A stretch of 64,000 nt of DNA from Nocardia miyunensis NBRC 108239 (GTDB lineage: Bacteria; Actinomycetota; Actinomycetes; Mycobacteriales; Mycobacteriaceae), in NCBI RefSeq assembly GCF_001613065.1, contig NZ_BDBQ01000047.1, forward strand, positions 1 through 64,000, given 5' to 3'. Within the stretch, counting starts at the first letter, position 1, and every line of letters begins with the position of its first letter. Positions 7,791-15,793 of this stretch are shown piece after piece. The translations under genes were made by a program, and so were the position numbers. The notes beneath the pieces are model-generated. The model was given only the letters and a program-made list of their open reading frames with translations, was not told the origin of the DNA and did not search any database.

Positions 7791-7967
7791 ATGTCACGCG
7801 CGGCGGTCGACTGTCGGGGCTCCGTGAGCGCACATCTGAGCGCCCACTTCACCGCCGCCGTGATCACCGATGTCGGAATGCCCTGGGAGACAGCCGCGGA
7901 GCTGGCGTACAGCGCCATTCGGCAGGCGCTCGCCCACGAACTCGACCGCGCCGACCCGTGCGAATAA
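7791..7967 (+). CDS. Possible small protein, 58 residues
   Basis: Not recognised. The frame begins with ATG at 7791, nine bases after the GntR-type operator, and ends with TAA at 7965-7967; an internal GTG at 7824 is an alternative start. The second half is a convincing amphipathic helix (MPWETAAELAYSAIRQALAH) with a normal GC-rich third position. No ribosome binding site is seen, so translation would have to be leaderless. If real it would be controlled by the neighbouring GntR regulator. It could equally be a fragment of a lost gene. Confidence 0.3.
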   Translation: MSRAAVDCRGSVSAHLSAHFTAAVITDVGMPWETAAELAYSAIRQALAHELDRADPCE

Positions 7968-8292
7968 TCGGAGTTCATTCCGGCCTCACGCCCGGATTCG
8001 CCGGAGAATTCCGGTCGTCACGAGCGCGTGTTCGGGCGGGTGCCATCGGTGGTATCGGCATCGCTGCCGCCTTCACGCATGGCTTGCAAGCCGTAGCGAA
8101 TTCCTTTGTCGCGTATGTGATGTGGCATCGCGGCATCAGGTGTGCGCCCGGATGGCCGGATTGTGCACTGGCGGAGCGAACGATCAATCGAGCCGCGGGC
8201 CCGAGGGGCTCGGCCGAAGGCCCGGCGAATCGTCGGTGCCAGTGCGGGCTGATCGAGCGGGGGGATGAGACCACCGTGGTGGTGGCCGTGCT
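7968..8292. other. Gap of 325 bases, nothing recognised
   Basis: Between the possible small frame and the 3' end of the AraC gene. Open frames here are shadows without domain signs. No clear terminator hairpin with a T-run was found. Confidence 0.4.
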
Positions 8293-9165
8293 TCAGTGTT
8301 CGCGGCGTAGTGCGGCGGGTGTCTTGTTCAATCGAGCTTTGAGCACGCGCGTCAGATGTTCTTGGTGGGAGAAGCCGCAGCTTACCGCGACCTGTGCGAT
8401 CGGCGTGGATGTCGTCCGCAGGAGGCGGCTGGCGTGCTCGACTCTCAATCCCATCAGGTAGTGATGTGGTGTCTCGCCGGTCGTCGCCTTGAACTGCCGG
8501 ATGAATTGACTGACCGAGAGGGTCACGGTGGCCGCGAGGTCGGCGAGCGGAATGGCTTCTGCCATGCGGGCGTCCATGAGTTCGCGGATGGTCGCCATCT
8601 GGCGCTTGGTGAGCCCCTGCGACCTCGGTGCCGAATTCGTCGTAGCACGGGTGCTGTGGTGGCGCCGCAGATGTGCCCCGAGCACGGCGGACAGTTGATC
8701 CACATACGTCAATGCGGTTGGCTCCCACGCGCGTACGGCGCAGTCGAGGCTCAAGACGAGCTGCTCGACGAGCGGGTCGGTCCGGCCCAGCTCCTCGGCC
8801 AACTCTGCACCATCGGTTTCTTCGGCGTCCTGAACCGCTCGGTCGTCGAGGTAGACGTGGATGGTTTTCAGGTGTCCGCCCAGTTCCACGGAGAGGTCTC
8901 GTCCGGCTGGATGCAGGAACATGCCGCCCCTGGGTACTTTGCGCGCCGCGCCGAGCGTGTGCTGCCCTCGGCGCACATCCACGGGACCGTCGAGATGCAG
9001 GATGAGTTGATGGGTCCGCGCGGCCTCGAACGTTGCGCGATAGGGGCTTTCGGCCTGCGCCGAGACGTAGACCTGCTCCCAGCCGAGCCCGGCGCTGGTG
9101 CGTACGGGGCGGATCCACGGCTGCTTCAGAATGCCGTTCGTGTCGGCCAACCCAAGCTCGGGCAC
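8293..9165 (-). CDS. AraC-family transcriptional regulator
   Basis: A 290-residue regulator. Residues 1-180 form a cupin-like sensor region, and residues 190-288 carry the two helix-turn-helix motifs of AraC/XylS proteins: IPLADLAATVTLSVSQFIRQ, then the linker helix, then TPIAQVAVSCGFSHQEHLTR with the final P-A-A-L-R-R. Length and order are normal for the family. It has no close co-directional partner and the diverging side is a 1-kb gap, so its target cannot be inferred. The sensor half has no recognisable metal-binding cupin motif. Confidence 0.9.
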   Translation of the reverse strand: MPELGLADTNGILKQPWIRPVRTSAGLGWEQVYVSAQAESPYRATFEAARTHQLILHLDGPVDVRRGQHTLGAARKVPRGGMFLHPAGRDLSVELGGHLKTIHVYLDDRAVQDAEETDGAELAEELGRTDPLVEQLVLSLDCAVRAWEPTALTYVDQLSAVLGAHLRRHHSTRATTNSAPRSQGLTKRQMATIRELMDARMAEAIPLADLAATVTLSVSQFIRQFKATTGETPHHYLMGLRVEHASRLLRTTSTPIAQVAVSCGFSHQEHLTRVLKARLNKTPAALRREH

Positions 9166-10248
9166 GGTGCGCCTCCCTTACCGGTCCCGGCTCGTTTCGC
9201 ACGAGTGCAATACGGTCGGGCATCCGTGAATCTAATTTCGTCATGCGGAATGCAAGGTAATCTGGATCACAGTCGGTGTCAATATGTGCCGGGGGTAACA
9301 CTGACGTTGCCGTGTCGTCCGGAGTCCTGTCGTGTCGACGTGGCGGTCGTGAGCTCGGGTCGAGCATCCCTACCCGCTGGACTCGAGCAAGACCGATCCA
9401 CAGGTCGGTTCGTGGTGTCGCCCGATGTCGTTGCGCCGAATGTGCTGGCGGCCGAGGCGGCCGGTCCGAATCCGTCGAAAGTCGAGGCGGGCAGTGAGAT
9501 CGGGTGGCTGACGGCGAAGTCGGCTCACGAGGGCACCGCCACCCGCGGCCGCGCCGAACGTGGGGGAGTCGCGCGGCAGCCTTGCGTAGCCAACCCGGAC
9601 CGCTCCCGGCCGCAGACCCCGTCAAGGCTGCGGAATCAACGGCCCTCTGGGTGACTGCCTGGACGCAGTCGTGCCGTGCCCGGTCCAGGCGGTGATTCGA
9701 AGCGAGTGCGGGTGCGCATTTTGTGCTCAGTGTTGGTGATTTTGTGCAAGACGCCGGTAGTGGGTCGCTGTCAAGCTTGGCTGGCGATCAATGATTGGCT
9801 CGCGGGAAGGGTAGACGTGTCATACAGCTCGAGCGTCGGTGGACCGCCACTGAACCGGCCTGGTAGTCGACCCCTACTGCGGCTCGAACAGTTCCGGTCG
9901 ATGTTGTGCATTCATTGCGAGTCGCTCGCCGACGGTAATTCGGCACACGCTCATCCTGGCTGACACAAAGTCCGCTTTACAACTGGACTCTCATTCGGGG
10001 TGAGAGGCGCGATCCCCGAAGACGAATGCAGTTGTCTCACGATCGAAATTCCTGCCGGACCGCAGCCTAAGTCCGGGAGATCTGATTGCAACTCGACGTC
10101 CGCACTCCGGTGTCGTCCCGGCGGTATCCGGAGCGTTGGTCAACGCAATCCCGTGCAGAAGAGGAAAAGAGTCTGACGGCAATTCTTGAAACCTGAGCAG
10201 GGTGAGAACGCAAGCCCATTTGAGAACACTTGAAACGCAAGGAAGTTC
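9166..10248. other. Gap of about 1.08 kb, no supported gene
   Basis: No frame shows a domain or a ribosome binding site. Seen here: ATTTTGTGC occurs twice as a direct repeat at 9718-9726 and 9739-9747, spaced exactly 21 bases (two helical turns). The base composition near 9720-9790 and 9900-10240 is less GC-rich than the surroundings, as is common for regulatory DNA. The right end must hold the porin promoter; a purine-rich AAGGAAG ribosome binding site lies about five bases before the porin ATG. Confidence 0.45.
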
Positions 10249-10917
10249 ATGAAGAACTCATTGAAACGGAAAGTCCGAACAATTGCCACCATCGCGGGAG
10301 CGATGGCGTTGACCTCCGTACTGGCCACCCAGGCGAATGCAGACGCTCTTGTTCGATTGCCGGATGTCAGTGCGAACGGGGACGACGGACTCAGTATCGT
10401 CGCCCGAAATCAATCAGCGCTGATCTCCCCATCGTTGGCGGCCAACGGAGCCGGTCGTAATGCCTGGATCGGTGGCGATATAACGATCGACGCCCCCCAT
10501 ATCGATGTCCGGCGCCGCGGCCCGAACAATGGGCCGAGCGGTGAGGACAAACTTCCCGGCACAAATGATCTGGAGTTCAACGGAGGCGCGGCGATCGCGC
10601 ATGCGGGCTTCGTCGTCGGCTGCCAGGTCTCCGTCGGAGACCTCTCGCTCGGCGGCACCGGGAGCCTGTCCAGCAGTGCGTTGGGGCTCAGCGGTTCGCT
10701 GAGCATTCCGCTGAGCCCGGGTGGAGTTTCCTACGGGGTATTGGACCGGATGAACATCGATAAACCGGGCACCTACCACATCAGCTTCAACGCCTTCGAA
10801 GTCAGCGTCCAGGGCTGTGGCGGTTATGCGCAGGCGCGCATCTACGCCGCAGTCGAAACAACAGGCAACAGTCACCAGAAGCTCATCGTCTACAGCCAGC
10901 CGTTCTCCATCGGCTGA
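10249..10917 (+). CDS. MspA-family outer-membrane porin (first of a pair)
   Basis: A 222-residue exported protein that should form a water-filled channel in the mycolate outer membrane. The Sec signal peptide covers residues 1-32, with cleavage after QANA. The mature part carries the family motifs HAGFVVGCQVSVG and VQGCGGYAQARIY, each with one conserved Cys, and the typical C-terminus SQPFSIG. The start is supported by AAGGAAG upstream. The next gene, 36 bases downstream, encodes a second family member. Nocardia farcinica NfpA and NfpB are such an adjacent pair and form a hetero-oligomeric channel; by analogy the two proteins here may do the same (inference). Confidence 0.88.
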   Translation: MKNSLKRKVRTIATIAGAMALTSVLATQANADALVRLPDVSANGDDGLSIVARNQSALISPSLAANGAGRNAWIGGDITIDAPHIDVRRRGPNNGPSGEDKLPGTNDLEFNGGAAIAHAGFVVGCQVSVGDLSLGGTGSLSSSALGLSGSLSIPLSPGGVSYGVLDRMNIDKPGTYHISFNAFEVSVQGCGGYAQARIYAAVETTGNSHQKLIVYSQPFSIG

Positions 10918-10953
10918 CCCGACCAGACGTAGACACAAAGGATCAATATCACG

Positions 10954-11631
10954 ATGACTAGCATCACGCATGCCGGCAAGCGCACCATCCTGGCCGGAGC
11001 GATTGCCGGAGCCGTGCTCTCGCTCCTGGTGGGTGTTCAGGCACCGGCCAGCGCGGACGCCTTCGTACCGCTCCCCTCGCAGACCCTGACCAAAACAATG
11101 GCCGATGGCACAGTGGTCACTGTCCAGCGCACAGACGAAAGCGCCACTATCACAGGCTCTCTCGGTGCTACGCCCTTGCACCGCAATGCCTTCGTCTCGG
11201 GCCGCTACAACGTGCAACTCAGTCGCCCGACACCATCGATGCTGATCCAGGCTGGATATGTCGTGGGCTGCCAGGTTTCCGTTGGTAGCCTCACCAATTC
11301 CAGTTCCGGCAGCACCTCGACCGACAGCAGCGGCAGTACCTCGGTGACGGGGGCCAGCGTCGGCGAAACGCTCAGCATCGGGCCGGGACAGGCCAAGGAT
11401 TACTTCGTCACCGACTGGGAACGCCAAGACGATTTCGGTGCGCAACAACACCTTCCGTTCGCGCCCTATCTGAACACCGACCACGCGAAACTCAACTACG
11501 TCAACACCACACTCTCGGTGGTCGGGTGTGCGGGCTACGCCCAGGCTCGATCGTTCGTCAACGTCATGGTCTACAACCCCAACGCCGACGACATCATCAC
11601 TCTCTACGGCCAGCCGTTCAGCCTCGGCTGA
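10954..11631 (+). CDS. MspA-family outer-membrane porin (second of a pair)
   Basis: A 225-residue MspA-type porin with a Sec signal (residues 1-35, cleavage near ASA before DAF). It shares with its neighbour the blocks AGYVVGCQVSVGSL and VVGCAGYAQARSF and the end GQPFSLG. A Ser/Thr/Gly-rich stretch (about residues 113-135) sits where the beta-barrel or loop of MspA is expected, and is absent from the upstream paralogue. It is probably co-transcribed with the first porin and followed by a strong terminator (11647-11681). It may be a subunit of the same hetero-oligomer or an independent porin. Confidence 0.88.
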   Translation: MTSITHAGKRTILAGAIAGAVLSLLVGVQAPASADAFVPLPSQTLTKTMADGTVVTVQRTDESATITGSLGATPLHRNAFVSGRYNVQLSRPTPSMLIQAGYVVGCQVSVGSLTNSSSGSTSTDSSGSTSVTGASVGETLSIGPGQAKDYFVTDWERQDDFGAQQHLPFAPYLNTDHAKLNYVNTTLSVVGCAGYAQARSFVNVMVYNPNADDIITLYGQPFSLG

Positions 11632-11646
11632 CGGCCAGGGCGCACG

Positions 11647-11681
11647 GTAAAGCGGAACTCGCACAGCGAGTTCCGCTTTAC
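11647..11681 (+). terminator. Terminator of the porin operon
   Basis: A perfect 15-bp stem (11647-11661 with 11667-11681) closes a 5-base loop CACAG, starting 16 bases after the porin stop codon. No T-run follows, as is usual for actinobacterial terminators. Confidence 0.85.
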
Positions 11682-12171
11682 GGCGTTCGGTGAGACCACG
11701 GCTCGATTGCCGCTGGCACATTCATACTGTGGTCATCACGCAGACAGTACGTGATCGTGGCTGTCGTGCGATTGCGTTGAGACGAACGGCAATCCGGTTG
11801 GCAATGAGCGACAATTGCTGACCCGGTCATCATCACCGTCCACCGGGATGTCGGAAAATGGCGCGGATTAGATCGGTCACGCGAGGGTTCCGCTTATCGC
11901 TGAATCGAATGGCCGGACGGGTGAAACCTATCGACTCGCAATGCCGAAGCATGGCCATCCGGGATTTCGGATCGTGATCGGATATGCTCCGGACATGAGT
12001 GAGCAGCGGCCGAGCTCAGTGAGGGGGAAAGCTCGGACGCTGCTCTAGTTGGAGAAAGTCTCGTGGTCGCCGCCTCACCCCAACAGAATTACTCGATTCA
12101 ATTGTTACACAGTGATCTTCGCGCGCACAGGGTTTTCGGAGACCGATTTTCCCGGCGTCGCCGGGGCGGTG
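11682..12171. other. Gap of 490 bases between convergent operons
   Basis: No gene is supported. It holds an imperfect hairpin at 12001-12045. A tiny frame of 17 codons (11995-12048) coincides with that hairpin and is probably accidental. Confidence 0.45.
12001..12045. terminator. Long hairpin downstream of the ring-cleavage operon
   Basis: Arms of 16 bases (12001-12016 and 12030-12045) pair with one mismatch around a 13-base loop. It lies 127 bases past the stop codon of the last gene of the minus-strand operon, so it is a candidate terminator. No T-run follows. Confidence 0.45.
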
Positions 12172-12882
12172 CTATTGCGGCCAAGCAATGGCGATCGACC
12201 GTTCCTCGGCCTGGCTGGGCAGCCAACGACCATAGTGATGCTCGAAAACGCTTGCACGGTAGAATTCGATGCCGTTGGTGCCATATGCGCGGGGGACGAA
12301 ATTGGGACCATCGCCACCCTTGAAAGTCAGTGTCCGCAGGTTCCAGTGCGCGTCGTAGACGCGCTGGTTCTCCCAGAGCTCCAGGAGGAGCTGGTGCTGT
12401 GGGTGCTCGACTCCGCTGTACCGGGTGTATTCGATGCAGCCGATTTCGCGGCGGGTGCTGTCGACGTCGGCGAGCAGAAAATCCTGTGCGGCTTCGGGAT
12501 CGCCCTCACTGCCCTGTGCGATGACGCGAACGGCGCCGCGGGCCGGCCAGTGGACGAGGCCTTCGGATTCACCGGCGCCCTCCGGAACCCATGTGCCGCT
12601 TGCGAGCCCGAAATACTGCTGTCGGTAGAACTCCACCCGCGGGGCGTCCCGGACATTGCGCGGTTGCAGCAGCAACTCCGCGTTGTCGTTCCAGTGTTCG
12701 GTGAGCGCATTCTCGTCCTCCCACAGTTCGACAAGGCATGAATGTGTATCACCTCCGATGGAGACGTACACCTCGGATTCTTCGACTGCGCCGAGTTTGC
12801 GTGTGATCGTGGCATATTCGACCAACCGCTCGAGGTCGGAGGTATCGGGCAGATGACGGATGACCCTGATGGACACGGTCAT
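12172..12882 (-). CDS. Two-domain ABM-like (dimeric alpha-beta barrel) protein
   Basis: A 236-residue protein with two successive small domains of the antibiotic biosynthesis monooxygenase type. Each ends in a pattern of the form ELWED..AL..HW (residues about 50-63) or ELWENQRVYDAHW (about 165-178), then EFYR. Such proteins are cofactor-free monooxygenases, isomerases or haem-like binders; no catalytic assignment is possible. The ATG at 12880-12882 overlaps the upstream hydrolase stop by four bases. It is the last gene of the ring-hydroxylation operon, so it probably handles a quinone or dienol intermediate or protects the pathway (inference). Confidence 0.7.
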   Translation of the reverse strand: MTVSIRVIRHLPDTSDLERLVEYATITRKLGAVEESEVYVSIGGDTHSCLVELWEDENALTEHWNDNAELLLQPRNVRDAPRVEFYRQQYFGLASGTWVPEGAGESEGLVHWPARGAVRVIAQGSEGDPEAAQDFLLADVDSTRREIGCIEYTRYSGVEHPQHQLLLELWENQRVYDAHWNLRTLTFKGGDGPNFVPRAYGTNGIEFYRASVFEHHYGRWLPSQAEERSIAIAWPQ

Positions 12883-13856
12883 TTCTCCTTCCGGCTCACC
12901 GCGGGCAATACAGGACGGCGCTTGGACACTCCGGCGAGCTCGGCGGTCGAGCTGCTCACCACGCCGTCCCGGAAGTATTCCGTGAGAATCGCATTGAACA
13001 CCTCGGGCCGGTCCGTCTGCCCCTGATGGCCACATCGCTCGGGATAGAAGAACTGGATGTTCGGAAGCGCGTCCTCCTGCAGGTAGCCGATCTGAACCGG
13101 CAGCAGGGTGTCCTCGACGCCGTAGAGATAGATGCCCGGAATCGTCACGTGATCGAGGCGCCCGGCTGTCCGGAACCGGGCGCTCTCCTCCGGCGAAGGA
13201 GTGCCGAAACTCGCTGCGGTGTGGCGTTTGTGCGCATCGGCCGTGCGGTTGGCCGCGAAGGTGCGCATGGCGATCACATCGGGGTCGAGGGTGGTCTTGT
13301 TGTAGGTGATGCTCCGGATGAGCTTTTCCATCGACTCCTCGGTCCCTTCGAAGGGGATCATCGGTGGAGGCTGCCACCCCAATTCGTCGAGAGCCTTCTT
13401 GGACGCCTCTTCGCTGACGATGTCTCCGACGGGCCCCGCGACGAGCACGAAGCGTTCCACGCGTTCGGGGTGCGCCAGTAGGTAATTCACCGCATTGCGG
13501 GTGCCCATGGAGTTGCCGGCGAGGAAGAACCGATCCAGGCACAGCGCGGTCGTCAGGTCGTGGATGAAGTCGTCGTGCCCACTGGGGCCCGGCTGGTAGA
13601 ACCCGCCGTCGTCCTCGGTGAGCCCGAACGCTGGCATGTCTGGCGCGTAGACGCGAAATCCGTTGCGGGCCAAGTGAAGTGCGGTCGGCGTCCACCCCGC
13701 CGCGCCCGAGGATCCCGGTAGCCCGCCGTGCAGCAGCACGACGGCCGGTCCGGTCTCACCGGCAGTGACGTAGTGCGCTTTGACGCCCGAGGGCAACCTG
13801 ACCCAGCGGCTCAGCAGGCCTTCGGTCGGAGCCAGTCCTTCAGCGGTCAGTGTCAT
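12879..13856 (-). CDS. Alpha/beta hydrolase, probable meta-cleavage-product hydrolase
   Basis: Cytoplasmic C-C bond hydrolase candidate of the BphD/HsaD/CumD type, 325 residues. Seen: oxyanion loop VVLLHGGLPGSS (about residue 40), nucleophile elbow AGNSMGTRNAV (Ser about 117), catalytic Asp in YGVEDTLLP (about 248) and His in ERCGHQGQTDRPE (about 277). Meta-cleavage-product hydrolases share the GNSMGG-like elbow and hydrolyse the yellow dienoate made by an extradiol dioxygenase, giving a 2-hydroxydienoate and an acid. The operon contains both the Rieske oxygenase and the extradiol enzyme, which supports this role. Length exceeds the usual 285 residues because of an N-terminal extension and a 25-residue polar tail. 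Confidence 0.82.
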   Translation of the reverse strand: MTLTAEGLAPTEGLLSRWVRLPSGVKAHYVTAGETGPAVVLLHGGLPGSSGAAGWTPTALHLARNGFRVYAPDMPAFGLTEDDGGFYQPGPSGHDDFIHDLTTALCLDRFFLAGNSMGTRNAVNYLLAHPERVERFVLVAGPVGDIVSEEASKKALDELGWQPPPMIPFEGTEESMEKLIRSITYNKTTLDPDVIAMRTFAANRTADAHKRHTAASFGTPSPEESARFRTAGRLDHVTIPGIYLYGVEDTLLPVQIGYLQEDALPNIQFFYPERCGHQGQTDRPEVFNAILTEYFRDGVVSSSTAELAGVSKRRPVLPAVSRKEK

Positions 13857-13871
13857 GACTCTGCTCCCTTC

Positions 13872-14417
13872 TCAGTAGAACGAACTGAGGTTCTTGGCGA
13901 GGAATGTGGAGACGTCGAAGAGGATCTCGCGCTTGGCGATCTGGAATCCGCCACGGGTGTCGGCCGGCCGGATGACGTCGGAACGCACCCCGACCATCCA
14001 GTCGTGGTCGCGCTCGAGCCGCGTCCGATGGACATAGAACGAGGACTGGACGTCGAACGCGCCGTCCTCGGTCGAACTCGGCGATACCCGGATGTTCGAA
14101 ATCAGGTGCCGAGTTCGTGTCGGCGGTTCCTCGGCCCATGCCATGTGGGTGTAGAGCCGCTCCACTCGCTGGGCGAGATCGTCGTAGTTCTCCTCGAAGT
14201 ACGCCGATGTGCCCGGCGGCGAAATCTCCTGCGAGCGTTCGCGAAACACGCGATTCTCGCGCACCGGGGCCCAGTAGTGGATGTCCGGGGCGAGCAGTTC
14301 GAGCCAGTCTTCGAACTTCCAGGCGTCGAGCAGATCTGCCTCGGCGAACAGGAAGTCGCTGAGGGCGAGATGCGTTTGCGGCGAGATGGCAACCGGCCCA
14401 AGGGTTTTATCGGACAT
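13872..14417 (-). CDS. Ring-hydroxylating dioxygenase, beta subunit
   Basis: Small subunit of a Rieske non-haem iron oxygenase, 181 residues, NTF2-like fold. Family marks are the N-terminal helix AEADLLDAWKFEDWLELLAPDIHYW, given here by its span at residues 25-49, the motif YFEENYDDLAQRVERLYT and the C-terminal IAKREILFDVS. It contains no cofactor and supports the alpha3beta3 assembly. Its start lies inside the 3' end of the alpha-subunit gene (11-base overlap), ensuring coupled translation. The substrate is set mainly by the alpha subunit. Confidence 0.93.
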   Translation of the reverse strand: MSDKTLGPVAISPQTHLALSDFLFAEADLLDAWKFEDWLELLAPDIHYWAPVRENRVFRERSQEISPPGTSAYFEENYDDLAQRVERLYTHMAWAEEPPTRTRHLISNIRVSPSSTEDGAFDVQSSFYVHRTRLERDHDWMVGVRSDVIRPADTRGGFQIAKREILFDVSTFLAKNLSSFY

Positions 14418-15753
14418 GGGCGCGATCCTCGGCGAGTGGTTCCGCTGATCGGTGTTTCTTCAGCTCGAGCAGTTCGTCCCAGGACGTGCCTTCCATCATG
14501 CGCAGCCAGTGGCGGTACATCCCTCGAGCTGCTTCGTCGCTGAAGATGTGCGGCGATGTCAGGCCGGGATAGTCCGGTGCGTTCATTCGCGCGTCGCCGA
14601 TGCGCGACTGGTAGGCGAGCGGCGACTGGCGCGCCTTGAAACCGCGCATGATGCGCTGTTCCTCGATCCAGTTCTCGGCGTCATCCTGCTCGAACATGCC
14701 CCCGGGGCTGAAGGTGCGCAGGACATCGATGCGGATGCTCTCCTTGACCTCCTCGGGCGCCTCGGCGGGCACGAAGGTCCACGCCCAGATTTCGAACTCG
14801 TTCGGGCCGCGCGGGTGGGTGACGCGCATCGTGCCGTTGTCGAGGATCATGAAATTGGGAAAGATGTTCCCGTGTCCCTTGACGCCGTCGCAGCGCTTCT
14901 GGCCCACCCGTTCGAGAATCTGATCGCGGATCGAATCCTCCCAGGCCCGTAGCTCTTTCGTCATCCCCGGCTGTTCTTCGCTGAATCCGGTGCCGTGCCC
15001 GAAGGGGTCGGAGTACTGGTAGCCGGTGATGACGGGGGGAGCGAGGTTCGCGGCGTCGCCTTCGAGTCCGGCCTCGCGTGCGGCGCGGCGACCCCGCACG
15101 GTGAGTACCGACGCGTGCGTGATGAGGCCGTGCAGGGCGTCGCTCGCAGGCTGTTCCGCGTTGAGTTTCCAGTTGGCCCCGATCACCCACTTGTGTTGTG
15201 CGACGGACTCCAGCCCGCCGGGGTATCGATCGACATAGGCGTCGAAGTACCACGCCATGTCGCCGAGATAGTCGACGAGCGAGGGCGCCGTCTCATCCCA
15301 GGTGCCGAAATAGAAACCCTTGTACTCCTCGATCCGCGGCACGGCGACCGCGCTCCAGGCATCCTTGTCGATGCCCTGCGGGTAGTAGGCCTCTTCCTCG
15401 GCGACGTTGATCAGCTTTCCCGCGAGGTCGTACGCCCAGCCGTGAAACGAGCACATGAACGTCTTCGCGCGGCCTCGGTCGGCCCGGCAGATGCGCATCC
15501 CGCGGTGTCGGCACTGATTCAGGAAAGCCTTTATGCTGCAGTCCTTTTGGCGTACCACGACGACGGGATCCTCGCCCATGTAGGTCTGCAGGAAATCGCC
15601 GGGCTTGCGGAGCATGGAGTCGTGGGCCAGGAACAGCCACGAACGTCCGAACACCTCCTTCAGCTCACGTTGGTAGATCTCCTCGTTGGTGAAGATCTCG
15701 CCGCGGAGCCACCCTTCGTCCGGGTCCACGTATTCGCGTAAATCGTTGGTCAT
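14407..15753 (-). CDS. Ring-hydroxylating dioxygenase, alpha subunit
   Basis: Catalytic large subunit of a Rieske oxygenase, 448 residues. The [2Fe-2S] Rieske motif CRHRGM (about residue 82) and CSFHGW (about 102) has the C-X-H...C-X2-H spacing. The mononuclear iron site is DALHGLITHA (about residues 205-215: Asp, His, His); the third carboxylate ligand should lie near residue 360. The pattern NWKLNAEQPASD leads into it. Length and layout match biphenyl/toluene/cumate-type dioxygenases, which convert an arene to a cis-dihydrodiol using electrons from the ferredoxin and reductase encoded a little upstream. No cis-dihydrodiol dehydrogenase lies in this operon; one of the SDR genes further right could serve. 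Confidence 0.93.
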   Translation of the reverse strand: MTNDLREYVDPDEGWLRGEIFTNEEIYQRELKEVFGRSWLFLAHDSMLRKPGDFLQTYMGEDPVVVVRQKDCSIKAFLNQCRHRGMRICRADRGRAKTFMCSFHGWAYDLAGKLINVAEEEAYYPQGIDKDAWSAVAVPRIEEYKGFYFGTWDETAPSLVDYLGDMAWYFDAYVDRYPGGLESVAQHKWVIGANWKLNAEQPASDALHGLITHASVLTVRGRRAAREAGLEGDAANLAPPVITGYQYSDPFGHGTGFSEEQPGMTKELRAWEDSIRDQILERVGQKRCDGVKGHGNIFPNFMILDNGTMRVTHPRGPNEFEIWAWTFVPAEAPEEVKESIRIDVLRTFSPGGMFEQDDAENWIEEQRIMRGFKARQSPLAYQSRIGDARMNAPDYPGLTSPHIFSDEAARGMYRHWLRMMEGTSWDELLELKKHRSAEPLAEDRAHVR

Positions 15754-15793
15754 GGTTTTCTCCGTGCGTCGTCGCGCAGGCCGAGCCGGTGGC

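Noticed and set aside
8018..9625. A 535-codon minus-strand frame across the AraC gene
   Set aside because: It is an Arg/Pro/Ser-rich shadow of the AraC gene in another frame, and the real helix-turn-helix motifs are in the 8293-9165 frame.
11995..12048. A 17-codon mini-gene or leader peptide
   Set aside because: Its codons are simply the two arms of a long hairpin, no gene follows on that strand, and no ribosome binding site is present.
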